Made by a program: the position numbers and the translations under genes
In this document: positions 51,804 to 61,398 of the stretch, piece after piece
How positions within the stretch are numbered: position 1 is the stretch's first letter
Layout: every line of letters begins with the position of its first letter
Notes under the pieces: generated by a model
What the model saw: the letters and a program-made list of their open reading frames with translations, nothing else
The model's database searches: none
What the model was told of the DNA's origin: nothing
NCBI RefSeq assembly: GCF_013044135.1
Contig: NZ_JABEPP010000002.1
Span: 434,001 to 498,000, forward strand
Length of the DNA: 64,000 bases
Origin: Enterovirga aerilata
GTDB taxonomy: Bacteria; Pseudomonadota; Alphaproteobacteria; Rhizobiales; Beijerinckiaceae
Reading direction: 5' to 3'

Positions 51804-52013
51804 ATGCCCCGCCGCTTGCGCACGCTGGTCGGCACGATCACGATCCTCGTCTTCGTCGCCGTCTATGCGCTCGTCGCCATCGCGATCGCCGACAGCCGCA
51901 TCGTGAATGCGCCCAAGCTCGTCCAGACGATCGCCTATTTCCTCCTCGGCACGATCTGGATCCTGCCGCTCATGCCGCTGATCCGCTGGATGGAGGGCGG
52001 CTCGCGAAGCTGA
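51804..52013 (+). CDS. DUF2842 small membrane protein
   Basis: 69 residues with two transmembrane helices (ITILVFVAVYALVAIAIAD and TIAYFLLGTIWILPLMPLI) and a short polar tail. This is the DUF2842 family found in alphaproteobacteria, commonly beside COX15 as here (divergent). Function unknown. Confidence 0.88.
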   Translation: MPRRLRTLVGTITILVFVAVYALVAIAIADSRIVNAPKLVQTIAYFLLGTIWILPLMPLIRWMEGGSRS

Positions 52014-52023
52014 GCGCGGCTGC

Positions 52024-53070
52024 TCACGCCACGTCGAGGCGCCGGCCGCGGTTCCAGGCGAGGAAGGGCACGCCCGACAGGAGCGCCCGGACCGCCGCCT
52101 CGCTCTGGTGGAGCCCGTTCACGGAGACGCGCGGCAGGGCCGTGAGGTGCGCGGCATGCTCGGGGAAGACGTGGCCGGGACGGGTGGTGACGGCGGTCGC
52201 GTATCCGGCCCGGGCGGCGAGCTCGAATTCCCGGGGGCCGGCCGAGCCGGGATCCCCGACCGGATAGGAGAGGTGGCGAGGCTCGGCTCCCAGCTTCTCC
52301 GCGATGGCGGCCCGGCCGCCCTCGATCTCGAGCCAGGCCCGGCCGGCATCGTGCTTGGCGAGCATGGGATGGCTGAGGGTGTGGGCGCCGATGGCTACGC
52401 CCGGCTGCCGAGCGAGTTCGGCAAGCTCGTCCCAGCCCATGCATTCCCTTCGGACGAGCTCGGTCATGTCCACGCCGCTCTCGGCGCACCAGGCCGCGAT
52501 CGTGTCGCGCAGCACCTGTTCCGGCCCGGCCCGGAGCACCGCATAGGCATGCGCGAAAGCCGCCTGCTTCTCCTCCGGCCCGCGCGCCGGCAACTCGCGG
52601 CCGTCCAGCATCAGGCTTGGCCTCCGGCGCACGACCTCTTCCAGTTCGAGCCACCACAGCCGCCCGTGGCCGGAGGCGTAGTCGGACGTGACGAAGAGCG
52701 TCCAGGGCGCGCCGTGCCGCCGCAGGACGGGAAGCGCGTGCTCGCGGTTGTCGCGGTAGCCGTCGTCGAAGGTGAGCGCGCAGAAGGGTTGTGCCTCGCG
52801 CCCGGCCCGCAGCCTCTCCGGAACGTCGTCGAGGGAGACGATCTCGAACCCGGAATCGCGCACGAGCCGCAGGGTGAGGTCGAGATGCTCAGGCGTGATC
52901 GAGAGGAGCGCGTTCGGCTGGAACGCATCCTCCCGCGCCGGCCGGACATGGTGGAAGGTCAGGATGACGCCGCAGCCCCGGGCCATCGGGGCGAGCCAGC
53001 GGTCCGCCCGCACGGCCGCGATGGCCCGGAACCCGGCCCCGATCACCCGATGCTTCAGGCCGGTATCCAT
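52024..53070 (-). CDS. Polysaccharide deacetylase family protein
   Basis: 348 residues. The NodB-homology domain has LTFDDGYRDN (motif 1) and IGAHTLSHPMLAKHD (motif 2, with the metal-binding His pair), plus FVTSDYASGHGRLWW. No signal peptide is obvious. Such enzymes deacetylate N-acetyl sugars in extracellular polymers or lipid-linked precursors. It is divergent from the acyltransferase gene and opens the exopolysaccharide region, so action on that polymer is likely. Confidence 0.88.
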   Translation of the reverse strand: MDTGLKHRVIGAGFRAIAAVRADRWLAPMARGCGVILTFHHVRPAREDAFQPNALLSITPEHLDLTLRLVRDSGFEIVSLDDVPERLRAGREAQPFCALTFDDGYRDNREHALPVLRRHGAPWTLFVTSDYASGHGRLWWLELEEVVRRRPSLMLDGRELPARGPEEKQAAFAHAYAVLRAGPEQVLRDTIAAWCAESGVDMTELVRRECMGWDELAELARQPGVAIGAHTLSHPMLAKHDAGRAWLEIEGGRAAIAEKLGAEPRHLSYPVGDPGSAGPREFELAARAGYATAVTTRPGHVFPEHAAHLTALPRVSVNGLHQSEAAVRALLSGVPFLAWNRGRRLDVA

Positions 53071-53187
53071 CTCGCCTGCGCCGAACGCCCGCCATCGGTT
53101 TAGCCGCCACTTAACAAAGCTCCGTTACCGTCCCGGCCGAGATCGGCCCGCCCGGCGGGTTCCCCGGCGCGGCCAGAAGGGCTTTTC

Positions 53188-54369
53188 ATGTCGACCATCG
53201 CGGCGGTCCCCTCCCCCGCTTCCCTGATCGCCGGGGCGGGCAGCGGCGAGCCGCTCCGCGTCGAGGTGATCCGGGGGCTCGCCGCCGCCGAGCAGGCCTG
53301 GCGCGCCGCGGAGGCGGGCGGTGCCTCGCTCTCGCCCTACCAGCGCTACGACTGGATCGCCGCCTTTGCCGCCTCGGTGATGCCGGGTGCCGACATACGG
53401 GTCGCCCTCCTCCGCGACGCGAGCGGCCGGCCGGCCCTGATCCTCCCCGTCTCTGTCGAGCGGCGCGCCGGCCTCCGGATCGCGGCCCCGATCGGGGGGA
53501 AACACGCGAACTTCAACCTGCCGCTCTTCTGGGCCGAGCTCGGCGCAGCCGAGTTCCTGGAGGGGCTGCGCCGGATCGGGGCCGCGATCGGCGCCGACGT
53601 CCTTGCCTTCGCCAGCGCTCCCCGTCTGTGGGACGGGATGGCGAACCCGCTCGCGGCCTTCGGCACGCCGAGCCCGAGCGACGGCTACGAGGTGCGGCTC
53701 GAGGCCGATCCCGACGCGACCGCCCAGCGCTCCATGTCCAACGAGGCCCGCAAGCGCCTCCGCAACAAGGAGCGCGGGCTCGCCAAGCTCGGCGAGGTCA
53801 CCTTTCTCCAGGCGCGCGACGAGGCGACGGTCGAGCGCTTGCTCGAGGCGTTCTTCCGGCAGAAGGAGGAGCGCTTCCGCGATCTCGGCATTCCCGACCC
53901 GTTCCGCGATCCGGCCGTGCGCGCCTTCATCCGCCGCGCGTCGCTGGACCGGCTCGCGGAGGAATGCCCGGCGATCGAGCTCTACGGCCTTCTCGTCGGC
54001 GATCGCGTCGCCGCGGTGCTCGGCGGCGCGGCGGATCCGAACCGCCTCTCCGGGATGTTCATCTCCTTCGAAGCCTGCAAGGAAGCGACGAAGTTCAGCC
54101 CGGGCGACATCCTGGTGTCCAGGGTCGTGCGCGAGCAGTGCCTGCGCGGGCGCCGCCATTTCGACCTCGGAGTCGGGGAGGCCCGCTACAAGCGGACCTT
54201 CTGCAACGAGGCCGTGCCGCTCGTCGACGTATTCCTGCCGGTCAGCGCCCGCGGGCGGCTGTACGCGCTCGCCCGGCGGGGCCTCGCCGGGCTGAAGCGG
54301 CGGATCAAGCGAAACCCGCGCGCGATGCAGCTCGTTGCGCGGCTGCGCAGGGCGAAGGCGGCCGCCTGA
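53188..54369 (+). CDS. FemAB/BioF2-like GNAT acetyltransferase
   Basis: 393 residues. SPYQRYDWIAAFAAS near the N-terminus, GGKHANFNLPLF, then MSNEARKRLRNKERGL and GVGEARYKRTFCNEAVP are signatures of the Acetyltransf_6 (BioF2/CelD-like) family, cytosolic acyltransferases commonly encoded in polysaccharide loci. It probably acylates a sugar nucleotide or lipid-linked sugar of the local polymer. It is convergent with the Wzc-like gene (6 nt gap). Confidence 0.87.
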   Translation: MSTIAAVPSPASLIAGAGSGEPLRVEVIRGLAAAEQAWRAAEAGGASLSPYQRYDWIAAFAASVMPGADIRVALLRDASGRPALILPVSVERRAGLRIAAPIGGKHANFNLPLFWAELGAAEFLEGLRRIGAAIGADVLAFASAPRLWDGMANPLAAFGTPSPSDGYEVRLEADPDATAQRSMSNEARKRLRNKERGLAKLGEVTFLQARDEATVERLLEAFFRQKEERFRDLGIPDPFRDPAVRAFIRRASLDRLAEECPAIELYGLLVGDRVAAVLGGAADPNRLSGMFISFEACKEATKFSPGDILVSRVVREQCLRGRRHFDLGVGEARYKRTFCNEAVPLVDVFLPVSARGRLYALARRGLAGLKRRIKRNPRAMQLVARLRRAKAAA

Positions 54370-54375
54370 CCCCGA

Positions 54376-56541
54376 TCAGGCCGCCTCTTCGCCCATCTCC
54401 GGCACGGCCTGCTCGCGCGCCACCATGACGTCGGAGGCGCCGGCCTCCCGCGCCTCCTCGTAGGTCCGGACCAGATCCTGGCTGGCCGGCTCGAGATTGG
54501 ACGCGATGACCACGGCGTCGACCCGGGGCGCGAAGAGGCGGACGAGATCCGTCCGGACGTTCACGCGGAAGACGCAGACGACCCAGTCATAGGTCTTCTC
54601 CAGCGCCGAGAGCGTGACGTCGAGCGCCTCCGGCTCGGCCGCGACGGTATCGTACTTGAGCGTGCCGACCGGGATGCGGTGCAGCTTCGATCCGGGTTCG
54701 CGTCCGATCACGTCCGCGAAGGAGACTTCTCCGGCGACGAGGTCGGTGAAGCCCTTCTCCGCCGAGACCTGCTCGTCCGGATCGATCTCCACGAGGATCG
54801 TGCGCCCGATCCCGGCGAGCGTCAGCGCGAGGCCCCGGCCGACATCGACGGCCTCGGGGCCCCGGTCGACGCCCGTGACGAGCAGGCGCCGGGCGCGATC
54901 CTCGACCTTGATCCGTTCGAGCCGCTCGATGAGGTTGCCGAAATCGTAGCGGGAACCCCGCAGCGGAGGCGGCGGGAGGGCCTCGGCCCTCGCCGGGGCG
55001 GCGTCCGGCGTGCCGGGCCGAAGGGGTTCCGGGCGGATGTCGGAGGTCCCGGGCCGGTCGAGCGGTCCCGAACCCGCCGGCCCGACGGGCGCGCCCGCCG
55101 GGGCGGGCGCCGGAACCGGCACCATCGGACGGGGGGCGCCCGAGCCGAGGAGCTCGCGAGCGACGATCGCGCCTGCCGAGAGCATCAGGGTCGCGAAGGT
55201 CGTGATCGCGACGATCGGGAGCTTCTTCGGGAAGGACGGGTTCTGCGGCACCACGGCCCGGGACACGATGCGCGCGTCCGGCGGCGCGGCGTTCTCGGCG
55301 TCGCGGGCCGTCGCCTCGCGATAGCGCGTCAGGTAGGATTCGAGCTGCTCGCGCTGGGTGCGCGCCTCGCGCTCGAGCGCGCGGAGCTGGACCTCGTTCT
55401 CGTTGGCCTGGACGACCACCTGCTTCTGCTCGTCGATGGCGGCCTGGAGCGCCTGGACGCGGCCGCCCGCGATCCGGGAATCGTTCTCCAGCGTGCGGGC
55501 CGTGCGCTCGGCCGCGCCGCGGATCTGGCCCTCGAGATCCTGGAGCTGCGCGTTGAGCTCCTTGATGCGCGGATGCTGCGGCATCAGCGTGCGCAGCTCG
55601 AGCGCGAGCTGCGCACGCAGGTTGATGCGCTGCTCGATCAGGCGCCGGATCAGCTCGTTGTTCGCCACGTCCGGGATCTCGAAGGCGCGCCCGTCGCGGA
55701 TCAGGTCGCGGACGAGCTGCGCCTTCGCCTGGGCGTCGCTCTGGGCCGTCCGCGCCTGGGCGAGCTGGGCGGAGAGCTCCGAGAGCTGCTGGGCCGAAAG
55801 GGTGTTGGTCCCGCTGCCCATGAGGAGCCCCGTCCTGGCGCGGAACGCCTCCACCTTGGCCTCGGCATCCGCAACGCGCGTGCGGAGCGCATCGATGTTC
55901 TGCCCGAGCCAGGTGGAGGCGGAGCGGGCCAGATCCTTCTTCGCGTCTTCCTGCTGGGCCAGGTAGAGCTCGGCGATCGTGTTCGCCGCCTTCGCGGCAA
56001 GGTCCGGATCCTTCGAGCGGAACTCGATCGAGACGATCCGCGACTTGCCCACCGGATAGACGAGAAGCGCGTCGTAATACTTCTCCAGCACGCGGTCTTC
56101 CGGCGCGCGGACGCTCGGATCCTTGGCGAGGCCGAGCATCATCATCAGGCCGCGGAGCAGACCGACGTCGCGCACGCCGGGGTCGAATTCGGGATTGCCG
56201 ACGAGCTCGAGGCGCCGGATCGCCTCGCGCGCGATGTCGCGGGACATCACGACCTGCACTTGGCTGGCGACGGCCTGCTCGTCGATCAGCTGCGTCTGGT
56301 CGGCGCCGCGGTCCTGCCCCGGGCGGGTATAGTAGCTGTCCGCGGTCTGCAGGATCAGCTTCGCCTCGCCCGTGTAGCGGGGCGACACGACGTTCACGAA
56401 GATCGTCGCCGCGATGAAGACCAGGATGGTCGGGATCGCGATATAGCGCCAATGCGTCCGCATCGACCTGAGCAGATCGGCGATCGTCGCCTCCCCGCTC
56501 GCCACCGGAGCGGGATAGGGGGCGACATAGGTCTGAGCCAT
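54376..56541 (-). CDS. Wzz/Wzc-like chain-length regulator with degenerate BY-kinase domain
   Basis: 721 residues. TM1 lies at 33-52, a long coiled-coil periplasmic Wzz/GNVR region follows, and TM2 is near 432-455 (LPIVAITTFATLMLSAGAIVA). A Pro-rich linker leads to a C-terminal RecA-like domain (530-721). The domain aligns with bacterial tyrosine kinases, but the Walker A G-E-G-K-S-T reads G-P-E-A-V-D at 561-566, the Walker B Asp is missing in YDWVVCVF, and there is no C-terminal Tyr cluster. It therefore probably controls polymer length without kinase activity. It is divergent from the Wza-like gene across about 200 nt. Confidence 0.87.
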   Translation of the reverse strand: MAQTYVAPYPAPVASGEATIADLLRSMRTHWRYIAIPTILVFIAATIFVNVVSPRYTGEAKLILQTADSYYTRPGQDRGADQTQLIDEQAVASQVQVVMSRDIAREAIRRLELVGNPEFDPGVRDVGLLRGLMMMLGLAKDPSVRAPEDRVLEKYYDALLVYPVGKSRIVSIEFRSKDPDLAAKAANTIAELYLAQQEDAKKDLARSASTWLGQNIDALRTRVADAEAKVEAFRARTGLLMGSGTNTLSAQQLSELSAQLAQARTAQSDAQAKAQLVRDLIRDGRAFEIPDVANNELIRRLIEQRINLRAQLALELRTLMPQHPRIKELNAQLQDLEGQIRGAAERTARTLENDSRIAGGRVQALQAAIDEQKQVVVQANENEVQLRALEREARTQREQLESYLTRYREATARDAENAAPPDARIVSRAVVPQNPSFPKKLPIVAITTFATLMLSAGAIVARELLGSGAPRPMVPVPAPAPAGAPVGPAGSGPLDRPGTSDIRPEPLRPGTPDAAPARAEALPPPPLRGSRYDFGNLIERLERIKVEDRARRLLVTGVDRGPEAVDVGRGLALTLAGIGRTILVEIDPDEQVSAEKGFTDLVAGEVSFADVIGREPGSKLHRIPVGTLKYDTVAAEPEALDVTLSALEKTYDWVVCVFRVNVRTDLVRLFAPRVDAVVIASNLEPASQDLVRTYEEAREAGASDVMVAREQAVPEMGEEAA

Positions 56542-56742
56542 GGACTGAGTTCCCGATCCCTCGGAGCACGCGAAGAACGGCCGGGATCACAGCCGATTAA
56601 GGTTGAAACCGAGTTAAGCTCGCAGACAGCTGCGCCGGAGCGCCGGCTCTTCTTCAACTCGGGCGCGGATCGGCCACACAACCCTCTGTTAACCATGCGG
56701 ACGGTAGGAGGAGGCGCTGGTTTCGTCTTCGTCCGGTGCTGC

Positions 56743-57309
56743 ATGAACAGGCGCAGAGCTCTCCTCCTCCTCGCATCGGCGCTGCCGCTTGCCGGATGCA
56801 TGCAGCCCCACGCCACCGGATCGATCGCGACGGCGCCGCGGGCCGGCGGCGAGGGCTATCTCCTCGCGACCGGCGACAAGCTGCGCATCATCGTGTTCGG
56901 GCAGGATTCGCTGTCGAACATCTACCAGGTCGACGCGTCCGGCCGGATCACCATGCCGCTGATCGGGGCCGTGCCGGTGGGGGGGCTCACGACGGCCGGA
57001 GCGGGCGCGGCGATCGAGGCGAAGCTCAAGGCCGGCTATATCCGCGAGCCGAAGGTCACGGTCGAGGTCGACACCTACAGGCCGTTCTTCATCCTCGGCG
57101 AGGTCACGACCTCCGGCCAGTTCCCCTATGTGAACGGCATGACGGTCCAGACGGCGGTCGCCATCGCGGGCGGCTTCACCCCGCGCGCGCAGCGCGACTA
57201 TGCGGAGGTGACGCGCCGCACGGCGCGCGGCATCCAGACGGCCGAGGTGCCCATCACCTATCCGGTCCGGCCGGGCGACACGATCGTGATCAAGGAGCGC
57301 TGGTTCTGA
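56743..57309 (+). CDS. Wza-type polysaccharide export lipoprotein
   Basis: 188 residues. A lipoprotein signal peptide ends at the lipobox LAG-C (ALPLAGCMQP). The Poly_export domain (YLLATGDKLRIIVFGQDSLS ... GRITMPLIGAVPVGGLT) is followed by an SLBB-like part (FFILGEVTTSGQFPYVNGMT). It forms the outer-membrane/periplasmic export channel. It is shorter than E. coli Wza (about 380 aa), lacking the outer C-terminal helix barrel, as is usual for this subgroup. An ATG at 56695 would add 16 residues before the signal peptide. GTTAACCAT at 56693 resembles a CtrA half-site. Confidence 0.88.
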   Translation: MNRRRALLLLASALPLAGCMQPHATGSIATAPRAGGEGYLLATGDKLRIIVFGQDSLSNIYQVDASGRITMPLIGAVPVGGLTTAGAGAAIEAKLKAGYIREPKVTVEVDTYRPFFILGEVTTSGQFPYVNGMTVQTAVAIAGGFTPRAQRDYAEVTRRTARGIQTAEVPITYPVRPGDTIVIKERWF

Positions 57310-57337
57310 ACCCGCCCGAGGGCGGACCGGCCCGCCC

Positions 57338-58525
57338 GTGACCAGGCTCCGCATCCTCCACGTCTTCCGCGCGCCCGTCGGCGGGCTGTTCCGGCACGTC
57401 CTGGACGTGGCGAGGGGGCAGGTCGCGCGCGGGCACGAGGTCGGCATCTTCTGCGATTCGTCGACGGGCGGGAGCCGGGCCGAGGAGGCGTTCGAGGAGC
57501 TGCGCCAGAGCCTTGCGCTCGGCGTCACGCGGCTGCCGATGCGCCGCCTCCCCCACCCGCTCGACGCGCTCGCGCTGCTGCGGCTGACGGCGCTCTACAA
57601 TTCCGCGAAGCCCGACGTGCTGCACGGGCACGGCTCGAAGGGCGGCGTCTATGCCCGCGCCGTCGGCCTGCCGGCGCTCGACGGACGGACCGTCCGCGCC
57701 TACACGCCCCATGGCGGGAGCTTCAACTACAACCCCGGCACCCTCTCCCACCGCATCTACATGACGGCCGAGAGCATCCTGGCCAGGCGGACGGACGTGT
57801 TCCTGTTCGAGAGCGCCTATGTGAAGCGTCGCTTCGAAAGCTCCGTCGGGGCGACGGACAAGCTCGTGCGGGTCGTTTACAACGGCATCGCGGACACCGA
57901 GTTCGAGCCGATCCAGCCCGCGGCCGACCCGTTCGACCTCATCTATATCGGCGAATTCCGGGCTGCGAAGGGCATCGACACGCTCATCGACGCCCTCGCC
58001 ATGATCCGCCGCGACAACGGCGTCAGGCTGACGCTTCTCGCGGTCGGCTCCGGGCCGAGCGAGGGCGAGCTCAAGGCGCGCGCGCAGGAAGCGGGCGTCT
58101 GGGATTCGATCGCCTTCGTGCCGCCGCAGACGATCCGCGGCGCCCTCTCCCGCGCCCGCGTGATGGTCGTCCCGTCCAAGGCGGAATCCCTGCCCTACGT
58201 CGTGCTGGAGGCGGCGGCCGCCGCCCAGCCCCTCATCTGCACCGATGTGGGCGGGATCGGCGAGATCTTCGGCCCCTTCTCCGAGGAGTTGATACCGCCC
58301 GAGAATGCGACCGCGCTCGCGGCCAAGATCCTGTCCTCGCTCTCCGAGCCCGAGGAGGTGCGCCGGGCCAAGGCCGCCGCCCTTGCGGATTACGTCCGGG
58401 CCGGCTTCCGCATCGACCGGATGGTGGAGGGCGTGCTCGACGGCTATCGCGACGCCCGGATCCGGCGCGGGATAGCCGCAGAACTCGCCGATCGCGTTGA
58501 GCCTTCCGAAAGGCTCGTTCCCTAA
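57338..58525 (+). CDS. Glycosyltransferase family 4 protein
   Basis: 395 residues from a GTG. ILHVFRAPVGGLFRHVLDVARG (acceptor loop), HGHGSKGGVYARA, and the GT4 donor motif PSKAESLPYVVLEAAAAAQPLICTDVGG with the E-x7-E arrangement. It transfers a sugar to a lipid-linked intermediate on the cytoplasmic face. It lies 28 nt downstream of the export lipoprotein gene. Confidence 0.9.
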   Translation: MTRLRILHVFRAPVGGLFRHVLDVARGQVARGHEVGIFCDSSTGGSRAEEAFEELRQSLALGVTRLPMRRLPHPLDALALLRLTALYNSAKPDVLHGHGSKGGVYARAVGLPALDGRTVRAYTPHGGSFNYNPGTLSHRIYMTAESILARRTDVFLFESAYVKRRFESSVGATDKLVRVVYNGIADTEFEPIQPAADPFDLIYIGEFRAAKGIDTLIDALAMIRRDNGVRLTLLAVGSGPSEGELKARAQEAGVWDSIAFVPPQTIRGALSRARVMVVPSKAESLPYVVLEAAAAAQPLICTDVGGIGEIFGPFSEELIPPENATALAAKILSSLSEPEEVRRAKAAALADYVRAGFRIDRMVEGVLDGYRDARIRRGIAAELADRVEPSERLVP

Positions 58526-58577
58526 GATCGTCCTGAACGCTTCGTGGCCCGGGGAGGGCTCGGCAGGGACGGTTGGC

Positions 58578-60098
58578 ATGGGCCTACATGTTCGAGACGT
58601 CATCGGCGCCGCCCGGGAGACGGCGGCCGCCGCGTCACGCCGCGACGCTCCGAACTCCGCCTCGATCCAGGTCGAGCATCCGCGCCCGGACCGCGTTTCC
58701 CCCCTCGTCCTGGCGGGCCTCGTGCGGGGGCTGGAACTCGTCCTCGTCGCCGGGACCGGCATCCTCGTCCATTTCGCCTACCTGAAGGGCCACGTCACCC
58801 TGGGCTGGACCTACGGGGTGGCGCTCGTCGCCATCACGGGGCTCGCGGCGCTCGCGTTCCAGGCCGTCGGCGTCTACACGGTCACCGCGCTGCGCTCGCT
58901 GATCCCGACCGGGCTCAAGCTCGCCGGCGCATGGTCCTTCGTGTTCCTCTGCGCGATCGCGCTGGTCTTCTTTCTCAAGGCCGGCCAATCGCTCTCCCGC
59001 GTGTGGCTCGGGAGCTGGTACCTGGCCGGACTGGCCGCGCTCATCCTGGAGCGGATCGGCCTCGCCATCCTGGTGCGCCGCATGACGCGCGAGGGCCGTT
59101 TCGAGCGGCGCACGGCCATCGTCGGCGGCGGCGATCCCGCGAACGAGATCATCCGGGCGCTCGACGCCCAGCCCGAGACGGGCATCCGCATCGTCGGCGT
59201 CTTCGATGACCGCGACGACAGCCGCTCGCCTCCGGTCATCGGCGGACACCCGAAGCTCGGCACGGTCTCCGACCTCGTCGACTATGCGCGCCGCACCCCG
59301 CTCGATCTCGTGATCTTCACGCTGCCGATCTCGGCCGAGAACCGCCTGCTGCAGATGCTCGGAAAGCTCTGGGTGCTGCCGATCGACATCCGGCTCTCGG
59401 CGCATGCGAGCAAGCTGCGCCTGCGGCCGCGAAGCTATTCCTATATCGGCTCCGTCCCGGTGCTCGACGTCTTCGACCGGCCGATCGCCGACTGGGACCT
59501 CGTCCTCAAATGGATCTTCGACAAGGTCGCGGGCAGCCTCATCCTGCTCCTCACCTGCCCGCTGCTGATCGCGGCGGCGCTCGCGGTGAAGCTGGATTCC
59601 CGCGGGCCGGTCCTGTTCCGGCAGAAGCGCTACGGCTTCAACAACGAGCTGATCGAGGTCTTCAAGTTCCGCACGATGTACGTGGACCAGACCGATGCGG
59701 CCGCGTCGCGCCTCGTCACCAAGGACGATCCGCGCGTGACCCGGGTGGGACGCCTCCTGCGCAAGACCTCGATCGACGAGCTGCCGCAGCTCTTCAACGT
59801 CGTCTTCAAGGGCGACATGTCGCTCGTCGGCCCGCGGCCGCATGCCGTGAAGGCGAACGCGCAGAACCGGCTCTACGACCAGGTCGTGGACGGCTATTTC
59901 GCGCGCCACCGCGTGAAGCCGGGGATCACCGGCTGGGCCCAGATCAACGGCTGGCGCGGCGAGACGGACACGCCCGAGAAGATCCAGCGGCGCGTCGAGC
60001 ACGACCTCTACTACATCGAGAACTGGTCGGTGTTCTTCGACCTCTACATCCTGCTCGCCACGCCCTTCTCGCTGCTCAAGACCGAGAACGCGTACTGA
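58578..60098 (+). CDS. Undecaprenyl-phosphate glucose phosphotransferase (WcaJ-like)
   Basis: 506 residues, polyisoprenyl-phosphate hexose-1-phosphate transferase. Four N-terminal membrane helices, a Rossmann-like CoA-binding-type domain (RRTAIVGGGDPANEII), a fifth hydrophobic hairpin (VAGSLILLLTCPLLIAAALAV) and the catalytic domain with FKFRTMY, KTSIDELPQLFNV, MSLVGPRPHA and KPGITGWAQINGWRGET. It loads the first sugar phosphate on undecaprenyl phosphate. The ATG at 58578 is preferred; a TTG at 58497 would overlap the glycosyltransferase gene by 29 nt. Confidence 0.93.
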   Translation: MGLHVRDVIGAARETAAAASRRDAPNSASIQVEHPRPDRVSPLVLAGLVRGLELVLVAGTGILVHFAYLKGHVTLGWTYGVALVAITGLAALAFQAVGVYTVTALRSLIPTGLKLAGAWSFVFLCAIALVFFLKAGQSLSRVWLGSWYLAGLAALILERIGLAILVRRMTREGRFERRTAIVGGGDPANEIIRALDAQPETGIRIVGVFDDRDDSRSPPVIGGHPKLGTVSDLVDYARRTPLDLVIFTLPISAENRLLQMLGKLWVLPIDIRLSAHASKLRLRPRSYSYIGSVPVLDVFDRPIADWDLVLKWIFDKVAGSLILLLTCPLLIAAALAVKLDSRGPVLFRQKRYGFNNELIEVFKFRTMYVDQTDAAASRLVTKDDPRVTRVGRLLRKTSIDELPQLFNVVFKGDMSLVGPRPHAVKANAQNRLYDQVVDGYFARHRVKPGITGWAQINGWRGETDTPEKIQRRVEHDLYYIENWSVFFDLYILLATPFSLLKTENAY

Positions 60099-61396
60099 TG
60101 TCGGCCGTCATGACAGCCGGACCGGAGCCGATGCCGGGCTTCCGGGCCCAGCCGGCCCGGAAGGTGCTGGAGAGCGCGGGCTATCTCCTGTTCGCGCTCT
60201 TCATCTTCTTCACCTGCTTCACCTTCCTGCGGCCCTCGCCCTACGACTTCGCGGCGATCCCGGCGATGCTCGTCTGGTTCGTGCTGGGCGTGCGCCTGCA
60301 CCGCTCCTCGCTGCCCTTCGTCGCGCTCCTCCTCTTCTACAAGGTTTCCCTCGTCGCCGCGCTCGTGCCCTACTTCGCCGAGCCCGACCCGACGCTGTGG
60401 ACCATCCAGTCCCTCTATCTGATGGTCACCGCCATCTTCTTCGTGATGTTCTTCGCGCATCAGACGGAGCGGCGGGTCGAGCTGACGCTCAAGGCCTATC
60501 TGGCGAGCTGCATCTTTGCGGCGGGAGCCGGCATCCTGTCCTACTTCAAGGATACCGGCCTCCTCTTCGTGATGGACGGCCGCGCCGCCGGCGTCTTCCA
60601 GGACCCGAACGTCCTCGGATCCTTCCTGGTCCTGGGCGTCCTCTATCTCCTGCGCGGGCTGATGACCGGAGACGGCCGCCATCCGATCCTCGCCACGGCC
60701 GGCCTGCTCCTCCTCCTGGCGGGCGTGTTCCTGTCGTTCTCGCGAGGAGCCTGGGCGGCGCTGGTTCTCGGCACGGCGGTCATGACCTTCATGACCTTCC
60801 GGACGAACCCGCTTCGGGTGCGCCGGCGCATCGTGGCGCTCGGGCTCGTGGGCGTCGGCCTCGCAACGCTGCTGCTGCTCGGGCTCCTCTCCGTCGGGGA
60901 TGTGGGCGAGCGCTTCGCGGACCGCGCGCGGCTCACGCAGAGCTACGACCAGGGCGTGACCGGTCGCTTCGGCAACCAGATCCGCTCCATCCCCATGCTG
61001 ATCGAGAGGCCGGAAGGCTTCGGCCCGCTCCGGTTCCGGCTGGTCTTCGGGCTCGAGCCGCACAATTCCTATATCGGCGGCTTCGCCAATGGCGGCTGGA
61101 CGGGCGGCCTCGCCTTCATCGGCCTCGTCCTGGTGACGATCTTCGTCGGGTTCCGCCTGTGCCTGACCGCATCGCCGTACCAGCGCCAGGCCCAGATCGT
61201 CTTCCCGGCGGTCCTGATGTTCTTCCTGCAGGCCCTGCAGATCGACATCGACCACTGGCGCCACGTCTACATCATGCTCGGGATGGTCTGGGGACTGGAA
61301 GCCGGCAGACGCCGCTGGCTCGCCTCGCGATCCGCCGTCCCGGATCCCGGGCAGGGAGCCGCCCGGTCCGCGGCTCTCCTGCCGCGGGCCGCCTGA
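60098..61396 (+). CDS. O-antigen ligase/polymerase (Wzy/WaaL) family membrane protein
   Basis: 432 residues with about 11 transmembrane helices. A large periplasmic loop has the ligase/polymerase motif FGLEPHNSYIGGFANGGW and an earlier AAGVFQDPNVLGSFL. It probably polymerises the undecaprenyl-linked repeat units in the periplasm. The ATG overlaps the stop of the priming transferase by one base (TGATG), so the two are translationally coupled. Confidence 0.87.
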   Translation: MSAVMTAGPEPMPGFRAQPARKVLESAGYLLFALFIFFTCFTFLRPSPYDFAAIPAMLVWFVLGVRLHRSSLPFVALLLFYKVSLVAALVPYFAEPDPTLWTIQSLYLMVTAIFFVMFFAHQTERRVELTLKAYLASCIFAAGAGILSYFKDTGLLFVMDGRAAGVFQDPNVLGSFLVLGVLYLLRGLMTGDGRHPILATAGLLLLLAGVFLSFSRGAWAALVLGTAVMTFMTFRTNPLRVRRRIVALGLVGVGLATLLLLGLLSVGDVGERFADRARLTQSYDQGVTGRFGNQIRSIPMLIERPEGFGPLRFRLVFGLEPHNSYIGGFANGGWTGGLAFIGLVLVTIFVGFRLCLTASPYQRQAQIVFPAVLMFFLQALQIDIDHWRHVYIMLGMVWGLEAGRRRWLASRSAVPDPGQGAARSAALLPRAA

Positions 61397-61398
61397 GC

